64,000 nucleotides of DNA from Hyperoplus lanceolatus (lineage: Eukaryota > Chordata > Actinopteri > Uranoscopiformes > Ammodytidae), in contig CM049405.1 of assembly GCA_026929865.2 (NCBI GenBank), positions 21,129,501 to 21,193,500 on the forward strand, read 5' to 3'. Within the stretch, counting starts at the first letter, position 1, and every line of letters begins with the position of its first letter. Below, one piece after another: positions 50,066-59,084 of this stretch. The position numbers and the translations under genes are program-made. The notes under the pieces are model-generated. The model ran no database searches. It had not been told where the DNA came from and saw nothing but the letters and a program-made list of their open reading frames with translations.

Positions 50066-50723
50066 TAACTGATCTGTTATGCTGGATGTCTCATGCAAGG
50101 TTTTGTAATGCACTCTTCAGCTTGTGCAAACTTCTCTATTCTTGCTCTGATATTGTATTACAGATATGTGGCTATATGTCGCCCCCTCTGCAGTACCACT
50201 CTGTGATGACTTTGCTTCTACCCTCCTTCCTGTTGTTCATTAGCACAATAACAACATCAATGTCAAAATTATGTGGTTTATCTACTATCTATGGATTCAC
50301 TCATACCAAATATTTACTGTGTTCATTTCTTGGTTGGTAGACTAGCTTGCTCTGCCTCCCTAGCAAACATTATTTCTCTCCAGCTTATTACTCCAGCTTT
50401 CAATTATACTTTTTATTTCGGCCATGATATTTTTGTTGTTTGGTCTTGTGCATATGTGATCAGAACATGCCTTACATTCAAAGAGAACATAATTAAGTTT
50501 GCAGACATGTCTGCCAAACATACTCTGTTTGACTATTGTTGTTGTATCTTTGCTTTTTGATTTGTTGTACATGTGAATGGATCAAAAACTCATCACCAGG
50601 TGCCCGGAATTTTATGTCAATAGAATTTATTGTTATTCATCATTAATCCCCTCATATATGGTTTCAAATTGGCACAAATAAGAAACAAGAGTTATACAGT
50701 TGTTTTGTGTTAAACGCCTCTAG
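50066..50723 (+). pseudogene. OR type B pseudogene, 5' truncated, several frameshifts
   Basis: Homology to the type B OR starts near the TM3 region (sequence like CTGTTATGCTGGATGTCTCA) and continues to a TAG in the position of the normal stop (50721-50723). TM1-TM2 are missing. The DRY region reads LYYRYVAIC, losing the Asp. The frame changes near 50190, 50300-50400, 50510 and 50590, so that pieces such as HFLVGRLACSASLANII and YTFYFGHDIFVVWS lie in different frames. It is more decayed than the 43752 copy. Confidence 0.88.
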
Positions 50724-50841
50724 ACTGGGGGTAAATGTCCGTCTGTGGGTAGAACTAGCAATGTGTTAGAAGAAAAAGGTTGATGGTCTTGTTCTGCCCC
50801 TTTATCAAATAAGCAAAATGTATTTTTTTCTTCTAATATAG

Positions 50842-51588
50842 CGTCACCCTCTTAAAATAATGGCCTAAGTCATATTTTCAAGTTGTTCAGAAAACAGAAA
50901 AAACTGAACCATATATAGAGTATATGATATTTATGAATCATTTCAAACAAAAAGGTTATGACAATAGATGACTATTGATATACAAATAAGGATGTCAGTC
51001 AATTGTGTAACATGAGAGGATAAAATGACTTAGGCCAATTTATGAACATACCTTTGCGATTTACGCAATTTTTAACCTGACTTGGGCCAAATTAATTCTG
51101 GGATAAGTAAGGCAAAACAGTGCATTTCTTTTTTTTCCCAACTACTGTAACATACCATGAGGAAGGGTATGCCACAAACATTTGAATATGCTAGTGGAGC
51201 ACACATAGACTCATGAGACAGAGGGATGTGAAATGTTAAACCAGAGGAAATAAAATCCTAGACTTGCATTATGCCAATGTGAGGGAGGCATACAGCTCCT
51301 CTCCCCTCCCACCCCTCGGCCAGTCTGACCACAACCTGATACACCTTACACCTGTGTACAAGCCTGTAGTAAGCAAGCAGCCGGCTACCACCAGGACTGT
51401 GAAGGTGTGGTCTAGAGAGGCTGAGGAGGCCCTGCAGGACTTCAGCCAGAGAACAGACTGGGATCTGTTCCTGGAGGACCACGCAGAGGACATTGAGGGA
51501 CTCTCCCATTGCATTACAGATTACATCAGGTTCTGTGAGGACAGAGTTGTACCCATCAAGAAGGTCCCATTATTTTAAGAGGGTGACG
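50842..51588. mobile_element. DNA transposon with perfect 22-bp inverted repeats
   Basis: The left end starts CGTCACCCTCTTAAAATAAT, and the right end (51567-51588) is its exact inverse over 22 bases. ATAG lies on both sides (50838-50841 and 51589-51592), while the related uninserted site near 45113 has a single ATAG. This suggests a 4-bp target duplication. The next part of the left end (GGCCTAAGTCAT) recurs inverted near 51025-51035, so the ends are complex. The right third is a LINE fragment. No transposase. The 4-bp duplication does not fit hAT (8 bp) or Tc1 (2 bp), so the superfamily stays open. Confidence 0.8.
51264..51578 (+). pseudogene. LINE endonuclease fragment
   Basis: About 100 open codons matching the end of a LINE apurinic-type endonuclease domain and the linker after it: REAYSSSPLPPLGQSDHNLI (SDH is the catalytic end motif), then TRTVKVWSREAEEALQDF and HCITDYIRFCEDRVVP. 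The frame has no ATG start at the domain boundary. It ends where the transposon's terminal repeat begins, so it is a captured or inserted piece, not a working enzyme. Clade (L2/Rex-like) uncertain. Confidence 0.8.
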
Positions 51589-52617
51589 ATAGTTATCTTT
51601 TCTCAATATTTACTCATATTGATATTTTTTCATAATTCAAATAAATGATATTTAGCATAGTCTCTATAATAAATATTTTCACCTCAGTATATGTATCCGT
51701 GTCTTATCTGATAAAAAAAGGTGTCCTGAAAGTTATCTTCATGTTTTCTGTACATTTATCCATTCAGAATGGACAATTTCACAAGACTTAACTGAAAGCC
51801 ACTGGCCATTTGGTTTGAGAAATTCTCTCACGTTCACAAAACTTAAAAAAATAAAAAACATGCAAAAATATCAAGTATTTTGTTCAAAAAACAACATGTT
51901 GTCAAATCAATATATTCCTTCATTTAATGATTTCACAATGGAAAAGAAAATGCTAAATACCGCTATCCTTTATATTCTTTTCTCAAAAGATGATGCCCAT
52001 ACATTACTATTTTTTTTTACTTTTCTGGATGTCCTGTTGACATATACAATATATTTTTTTGAAGAGACTTTTTCCGAGACAGATTTTAGGCAATTATTTA
52101 ATTTGTATGTGTAAGTCTTACAATTAGGACGTTCATAATAACACAGCCTTTGTACTGATTATATGAATAAAATAAATATGAAAGCATGCAGAGGAAACTT
52201 TTGGTGAAAATATACTGTGTATAAATAACTCTTATTATGAGCCTCTTTGATCCATGTTTGCAAAAAGCAGCACATAAGTGGAATCCTTCATAGGTGAAGG
52301 ACTGATAGCTGATGAAACAGTAGTGCAAAGGACTTTCCAAAAGGTGCATCAGAGATTCATGACAATGCAAATAATGTTTATCAGCTGTAAATAGACGTTT
52401 TCAATTTTCTAACACAGTTAATCCAAACCAGTTTGATGTGTTCTACAAAAACAAATCCTTTATCAAAACTGTTATGTTGTACTAGTTACGATATCTACTG
52501 TACATACATCTTTGACCAACCTAACCTAATTTGAATGAGTTGCTAGCTGCTGTTTGCAGACTGCACTGAATTGTGATGTTAGCTTGGCTGGCAAAGGTAA
52601 ATTAAAGCCACTACGAG
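51589..52617. other. non-coding, no gene seen
   Basis: The first 130 bases match 45107-45235, the flank that follows the other type B copy. The rest is AT-rich without gene features. Confidence 0.55.
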
Positions 52618-53538
52618 CAGTGTTGGGAACGTTACTTTGAAGAAGTAATTAGTTATAGTTACTCACTACTTGTTCCAAAAGGTAACTGAGTTAGTAACTG
52701 AATTATTTTATAATAGAAGTAATAGAATAATAGGTTATTTGCATTAGCCTACTGTAAAAAAAAAAAAAAAAAGTTGTCAAAATTTGGATTTTTCTGAGCA
52801 GTTTTTACAAGTCAGTTGAAATGAGTAGAACAGACAGGTAGGCCTAATTGTAGGCTACATAACCTTCAATATTTATTGCACATCAACAGACAGCAAGAGG
52901 TTTATCCTGCACTTCAAGTATTTTGTTCTCAACAAAAGTAGTAGAGGAAACTGCTGAATGTACCTTGCTGATCTGCTATATCACTGGATTCACTTCAGGG
53001 GTGTCGGCTAAAACACCACTTAGACTATGAAGCATGAGACGATGAGAGGAGTAAGGATTTATCCTATGTTTATTTCCTTCTTTAACATGCACAGCAGCAT
53101 ACAGATCCCAGGAAAAGAACAATAGCAATATTGGGCTCCTGATGACACGCTAAACAGCTGTTGCAACCGGCGAATCGCGGCCGTTTAATAACGTGCATAA
53201 ATTATACTTTATAGAGATCGGGAAACTCCATGCACTTACTCACAAGGGCGATGCAAACAAACTCAGGGAAAGCACGTTTCAACCGTGGATTGATAGGTGG
53301 TTACTGCGGCAACGTGCACGCTCACACAACAGAGAGAGAAAGAAAAAGAAACTTCACTAAACACGCGCTCCGGCTGACTGACGTGACGGCGCTAACTGAC
53401 AGTTATAATGTCATCCTCACTGAATAAAACACAACTTAAAACACACCGGTTTCCTCACTAGCAGTTTGTGTAGTATGGAGCCAGGGGTGCGTTCGGATTA
53501 CACAGTTTATTCAAACAATTCATAGTAACGCACCGCAT
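52618..53538. mobile_element. hAT-like transposon left part
   Basis: Starts AGTGTTGGGAACGTTACTTT, then AGTAATTAGTTATAGTTACT, a left end seen in many fish DNA transposons. The corresponding right-end type of sequence (GTAACGATAACGGCG, TTACCCCGTTACTG) appears at 55555-55650, after another element inserted between them. No transposase recognised. Confidence 0.55.
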
Positions 53539-55552
53539 TTAAAGCTGCAGTTGAGAGTTTGTTTACTGTAATATTTGGCAAAACTGTCATAATAGCCATT
53601 CAGCTATATGTAGGTGAAGTGGTCTGAAAATACTTTTTTATCACTTTGCTCCCCCCTGCCTCTGTGTGCTGCCCCCCAAAATTGCCACCGCTCATGTTAA
53701 TTTTGACTAATCAGAGCGAGGTCAGATTCTCCGTTCTTATTGGCTGTGGGACCTTGGCAACGACGTTGATGCGTCAGTTGCGTGAGCGTTCACGACCCTA
53801 GCAGTCTGACACTAGCCTACTGTTTGGTACTAGGCTACTACGGCGGACAGCGAGTAGCAATGTCTTCACAAACGAACCCTCAATTTACCATTCCCAGGAT
53901 ACCAACAACTAACACCGCAAAGACAGCAAAAAAACGAGGAAAGACGAATGTTGAAAAGTTAACTGCTGAAAGGGAGACGGAGAGAGCTCGAAAAAAAGTA
54001 GGCCTACACCGGCCATGTCTTCTTGCCCTATCACATCAAGACCTCTCCGACCGCGACCTCGTCCCCTTCCTCTGCCCCTAGGCTGCAGCAGGACGCCCGC
54101 TGGCCCTATATAGCCAACTCAAAGCTATTTTGTCGCTGTATTTAGTGACTTTTCAGCCCCCCTGGCGACTTTTTTTTTTTCAAAACAGCGACAAGCGACA
54201 AATCTAGCTTTTTTTCTGGTGTTACTGGTGACTTTTTTCGCCAAAGCAAGTATCACCTCTTCTCAACGAGCAGCGGGAGCCTGACACGCAGCCCGCTCCT
54301 CGCGCAGCAGCCCCGAGCAGCCCCTCCCAGCTGCGGTCAGAGCAGGAGCATAGATAGCCTAGTAGGAGATACAAACACACCTCTCCGCGATACACACACC
54401 TCTCCGCGATACACACACTCCTCTCCGCTCTGTTACAATTAGTTTGCTATCTTGCCTGGCTGTTACAGCTACTTTTGTTAGGCCTACCAGCACACTTACA
54501 ATGATTTTAAGCTAACATACATGGTATGTCTGTGATTAAAATGTATGCTCAATATGTACGTACGTAGTTATCATTACTAATGTTTAATCACCTCGGAATC
54601 GGACATGGTGTTTGCATAGACGGATTATGAGATAATGGGCCCCTGGGCACAAACTCTTAAAGGGCCCCCCACTCCTCCCTATCCAGTCAGGTACACTGAC
54701 TTTTCCAAACAGATACATACAATTAATGGCAAAAACATATTAAGGAAGTCTCCCACAGGATTTTGGGATACTGTGAGAGGGACCCTGGTCGTTGTTGGGG
54801 GGTCCGGGGGCATGCCCCCCCCCCCCCCGGATTTTTTTTTTTAAGCTTTTTAAAATAAAATCCATCAATCTGGTGCACTTTGAGAGGACATTTTAGAGGC
54901 TATATCAAATCCTGAGATGCAGAAGGCACATTATTTTTCAGATTTTTCTAAAACAGGCAGCACTCTTTACTCTGCAACTGTAAAAACAGTACAGTAGATT
55001 GGTCTGCAGACCCATGTTCTATGATGGACGGGACCATTTCAACAGATAAAGGGTGGATAGCTACTTTATATGAACAGTATATAATTTAAACATAGAACAC
55101 TTATTTCTGTATGTGTGAGGGGGCCTTCAAGGCCCCTCATGGAGTCCCTTAGACAGAGCTAAGACTATTGCTTTTGTATTTCTCCCCTACTAGTTGAGGG
55201 GCCCATGATGATTTATATCTTGTTACATTTTAATGAGTATCAGTATCCTTATATTTAGGCTATTCCTTTTTGGAGCCTGTTATTGACTTGAGTGACTGAG
55301 CTGTTTGACTATGCGACATGTAAAGTTACTATCAGTCTCTCTGGCTTAAGGCCCCCCTGAACCCTTGGGCCCCTGGGCCTGCGCCCGGTGTGCCCGTGCA
55401 GTAATCCACCCCTGGGTGTTTGTCTCCTCAATGTAACTCAATTCACATGAACGCGCATAGCTGTCGTTCGGAGGGAGGAGCTACAGCAGGTAGAGCGTTG
55501 GGAAAACAGTCGTTGGGATCCCAACGGCTGAAACTCTCAACTGCAGCTTTAA
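53539..55552. mobile_element. 2.0-kb TTAA-type DNA transposon, perfect 22-bp ends
   Basis: Left end TTAAAGCTGCAGTTGAGAGT (53539 on); the right end (55531-55552) is its exact inverse over 22 bases. Both ends finish in TTAA, the target duplication of piggyBac-like and Kolobok elements. Inside are a charged short frame (53863-54081, start MSSQTNPQFTIPRIP, then many Lys/Arg/Glu), a block with AGCGACAAGCGACAAATC (54180-54250), and a partial copy of the dispersed repeat (54795-54920). No recognisable transposase, so non-autonomous or composite. It interrupts the hAT-like sequence on either side. Confidence 0.8.
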
Positions 55553-55948
55553 CGTTCAGTAACGATAACGGCGTTGTAACGACGGAAAAAGTAATTTGTT
55601 AGATTACCCCGTTACTGAAAAAAGAACGGCGTTGACTACGAGTAACATGGCACCGTTGGCGACTCCTTTGGACAAAAGCGGTTGTATTTTTACGACGCCA
55701 GCTATCATGAAGCTGTTTTCTAGCTCGTGCCGGGCGTGCGAGATTCAAATGATCAGGAAGCAATATAGTGCATGTCCGTGTGTTGAAAGTGTGAGGGCAC
55801 CGGACTCTTTTCGGCTCCGTGAGAGTGGTTAGTGACACAGCATCAACTAATGCCAGTCAGTGCTACACACACCTGATTGCAATGAGTTGATGCAGCAGTG
55901 TCACCTAACTACTGTCTCTCACAGAGCTGAAAGATTACGTGTCCTCAC
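55553..55948. mobile_element. hAT-like transposon right part
   Basis: GTAACGATAACGGCG and TTACCCCGTTACTGAAAA at the left look like the other part of the element started at 52618. The rest has no gene; the open frames on both strands (55596-55838) are not similar to anything I recognise. Confidence 0.4.
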
Positions 55949-57368
55949 CAGGGCCGGCGGTAGCCAGGGACCAGGGTGGGCCGTGCCCACCCAATCCAAA
56001 TTTATTTTTTTTTTTAGGTGGAAGTCCAGACCCACTATCGGACAGACCTGTTCATTCGCTGTCCAAGAAAATGTCAAATAAAATTCAGACAATAAATTAA
56101 TACTAAAGAATATACCATTACTATGCATTGCTTCTATTGTATTATTGGGTGGGCAGGACAGCCTGCCTCCAAGTTACCCACCCGCTTATAGTGGTCACTG
56201 ATCAGCAGAGCCGGCTCGAGGCATAAGTGAAATGAGCGGTTGCTTAGGGTCCCGACTGCCAGGGGGGCACTCGGGACCCTGTGTGTTTGATATCAACATC
56301 ATATTATGTAAATGTAAATTATCATACAATAAAAGGAATACAATGTTTTGGTAGATAGTTATAAGCTTAATAATTGAATCAGTTAATCTGGGAGGTAATC
56401 CAAGGTTAACTGATCACGTCACATTCAAGTCCATGGCATGCACAGTGTGTATTGAGTTTATTTAAAAATATTTGAAAATGGGGCTGCCCTCAGTTGCCCA
56501 TGCACTGTGTATACTGTAATCTATAGCCTATTTCAGCCTCGTCTGTGGAAAAAAAGATAACTGGACAACAGAGTTATTCTGCTTCGTTCCTCTCACTGCA
56601 TTTAAATTAATTCATTATATTACAGAAAAATATGTCCCGTAAAAGAAAAAGAGCACCAAGCCCATCCCAGAGGACCCTGCATAATATTTTATTTCAAATG
56701 TATATTTCTATGGAAAATCCATGTGTCTTTCTTCAATAGCTTCTAATTCATCCGACCCAGTGTCTCCAAATAATTTGTTCACACACAATTCCTCAGATTT
56801 AGCCTCTTAATCTTCCTCTCAAAGTGCACCAGATTCATGCATTTCTCTTTAAAAAGGTAAAAAAAAATCTCCCGGGGGGCATACCCCCGGACCCCCCTAG
56901 CAGGGTCGTGACCTCGGCCGGCTACTATTTTCACCCAGCTGGACATCAAAGGCAATAGTGGAAAGTAGTGTGTATAGTATATAGCTCTGGACTACCACCA
57001 TCCAGGTTGCCCAGTCCCAAAGCTTTCTCTTCAATAAGGTCAGGCTGCCTACAGGTAATACTGCGATTAAGAAAAATAGATACATTATGTTGTATATAAT
57101 GTATATTATATGTTATTCATAAACATTTTGGAAAAAAAACATGCAAGAATCAAGTCTCCCACACAGCAACACTCAAAGTTTATTTGCATATTGTGTTCTA
57201 CACAATTCACTGTAAATGTGCCAAAAAGCAGACGCAGAGATCTTACAAGGGCAAAAAAATTCTGCTTGCGCGCTCTGCGCGCGCTCGCATCTTCGGTCTC
57301 CCTGAAAAGTGTGCCCACCTAAAATTTCTACAGGCCCACCCAAGTCTGACTTTCTAGAACCGGGCCTG
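55949..57368. mobile_element. hAT-like composite element
   Basis: The left end CAGGGCCGGCGGTAGCCAGG and the inverse of the right end, CAGGCCCGGTTCTAGAAAGT, are related only at the outer bases and in the GGGTGGGC that follows. A related short copy lies at 38330-38462. The middle is filled with other repeats: an hAT-type patch at 56205-56285 and a dispersed repeat copy at 56595-56945. The 8-base flanks do not match, so the two ends may come from different insertions. Confidence 0.5.
56595..56945 (-). repeat. dispersed repeat, copy 2 (inverted)
   Basis: Inverse of 26630-26965. Shared words, as read here, are CAAGCCCATCCCAGAGGACC, GATTCATGCATTTC and GGGGGCATACCCCCGGACCC. It is non-coding. Confidence 0.7.
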
Positions 57369-57660
57369 ATGCTAGTATAGACTGATTCAGAATAAGGAGT
57401 TTTCTCAAAATCATGAAATGCTAATGCTGGGCTTACACTAGGCTACACAACTTTTCACGCGATTTGACAGTCGCACACAATCTTCCAATGTCGGACTGAA
57501 ATCACAGAAGTCGTGCTAGAGTTGTGGCGCGCGTGTAACATGGTTGGTTGAGTTCTTGTTTAAATCCAGCTAAAATGGTTCAACAGTGCCATCTACTGTC
57601 GTAAACGTGTACCTGCACGGAGTAGTTGGGTCATTAGGGCAATGAATTCTGGGGATTCTC
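57369..57660. other. non-coding, transposon-like
   Basis: Contains GGGCTTACACTAGGCTACAC and several CG-containing words (57440-57540) that look like the edge of a DNA transposon. No gene. Confidence 0.4.
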
Positions 57661-57964
57661 CAAAGCCATTGAGAGAATTCCATGAGGTAATACGTGTGTT
57701 GAGTCTGTGCGCATATTTGATAATTAACTATATGAACTGTAGTTAGAAGTTGAGCTGGTTATGTAAAGTAAGAAAATATATATGTTAAAGATACGTTTCG
57801 CCATGTTTTTGCTTGTTTTCAAGTCCCCTTTTGTATGTTTTATTGGTCGGGAAAATTCCTGTTTTAAGCTAGCTCACGTTATGTGCCATCTTTACAGTGA
57901 ATACACTTTTGTCCGTGCCCACGTTGATGACTCTCTCCGCTGTTGTTTTCTATAAAATATGCAG
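57661..57964 (+). repeat. direct repeat copy 1 with a 211-nt intron-like insert
   Basis: Two blocks, 57661-57686 and 57898-57964, match the continuous block 58261-58351. Between them lies a 211-nt segment (57687-57897) that begins GTAATACG and ends TTTACAG. The second block is followed at once by GTATGT, a strong donor-like sequence. Both blocks contain candidate promoter sequence (TATAAAAT near the end of the second). See the finding on this structure. Confidence 0.75.
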
Positions 57965-58066
57965 GTATGTACAGTAGCTATGTGTTACTTTTGCAAGGTG
58001 TTTTAATATTGTGCAGCTATAATATTGTCTGCTGGTTTATGTGTTTTATTGTCACTTTGTAATACA

Positions 58067-58617
58067 TGTTAAGAGGTTACTAAAAATATGGTAATAGCAG
58101 GTTAATGCACTTATGTGAGCTCTGTGAAATTAAGAATGTATTTTTGTTATTATATAGGACATTTCTTTATTGTTTAAAAGAAGAGTGAGACTTCTGTTAT
58201 GCTTTATTTATTTTATTTATGTGAACCAAATACCACTATACGATCACACTGTAATAGTTACAAAGCCATTGAGAGAATTCCATGTGTGAACACACTTTTG
58301 TCCGTGCCCACGTTGATGACTCTCCGCTGTTGTTTTCTATAAAATATGCAGCCAGCCAGATGCAGAGCCATTAAAAACTGCTGTTGCCAAAACCTGGTGT
58401 TGCAATCTAAGCCTCCCCCTGGCGGCTTGCTGGGAAAATATGTTGACGCATGTGTGACGTAGTGTGGCAGGTGTGTTATGGGTAGTCAAGAAAATAAATG
58501 ATAACGTGGTGGTATCAGCCGAGCAACTGGTGCGATTCGTCCTTTTCTTTTTATAATAGTAAGATATACCAGCTGCTCCCAACTACGGTTCGGAGCACGT
58601 AAGATGAGAAAGTAACA
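58067..58617 (+). mobile_element. 5' LTR of a Ty3/gypsy element (left edge uncertain)
   Basis: The right edge is well placed: TAACA at 58613-58617, one base before the primer binding site. A TATA box (TATAAAA, 58338-58344) and a polyadenylation signal (AATAAA, 58493-58498) are about 155 bases apart, as expected for U3-R. The left edge cannot be fixed without the 3' LTR. TGTTA, the inverse of the TAACA end, occurs at 57783, 58067 and 58196, and I use 58067 as a working choice. The block 58261-58351 repeats upstream sequence. Confidence 0.6.
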
Positions 58618-58618
58618 C

Positions 58619-58636
58619 TGGGGGCTCGTCCGGGAT
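58619..58636 (+). other. primer binding site for tRNA-Pro
   Basis: TGGGGGCTCGTCCGGGAT, complementary to the 3' end of proline tRNA. The same 18 bases serve as primer site in murine leukaemia-type retroviruses. It fixes the start of minus-strand DNA synthesis and the end of the LTR. Confidence 0.9.
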
Positions 58637-58700
58637 TAAACAAAACAAGAAGAAAAGTGAAGAGAAAAAGAAAAAGTTACGTCGGACGGTCGGACGCAGT

Positions 58701-59027
58701 ATGACGGCGCTCGGAGCTAGAGCTAAAGGTACCACTAATGCTAATGCGTGGAATAAGAGGCCTGTCGAGATGGACACGCCAAACGTCAGCACCAACCCAT
58801 TTTTAATGGATATAAGAGAGACTGATATGGACGCAGTTAACAACATGGACGGCCGATACGCCGACTGCACTAACCCCTTCGCGGCTAGCATGGAGCTAAC
58901 GGCAGCCGTGGACGGAGGGACGGTTCACGGCCAGACGCCGCCGCTCAACCTAGCTTTCCCCATGAGTTTTCCCCCCACGCCACCGCCATCACGGTTGACT
59001 AACCCGTTCCTAACGCCCGTGGATTAA
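58701..59027 (+). CDS. Ty3/gypsy gag N-terminal part, 108 codons
   Basis: First ATG after the primer site. The product is proline- and asparagine-rich with three NPF tripeptides (32-34, 58-60, 101-103). A TAA at 59025-59027 ends it. The next 19 codons are open in the same frame and lead to the ATG of the following ORF, which has two more NPF tripeptides. So the two frames probably belong to one gag region, with the TAA as a later break or a stop that is read through. A GTGAGT at 59038 could also act as a splice donor. I do not recognise this N-terminal segment from other gypsy elements. Confidence 0.6.
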   Translation: MTALGARAKGTTNANAWNKRPVEMDTPNVSTNPFLMDIRETDMDAVNNMDGRYADCTNPFAASMELTAAVDGGTVHGQTPPLNLAFPMSFPPTPPPSRLTNPFLTPVD

Positions 59028-59084
59028 AATGCAAATGGTGAGTCCGAGCACTTTATTCAGCAAACCTGTGACTGTTCAAAACAT

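Noticed and set aside
55596-55838. Overlapping frames on both strands, 78-79 codons
   Set aside because: They lie inside transposon-derived sequence, and neither has a recognisable domain.
59038-59043. Splice donor GTGAGT between the two gag frames
   Set aside because: The donor is good, but I could not find a convincing acceptor that would join the two frames sensibly. It is mentioned only as a possibility in the gag entry.
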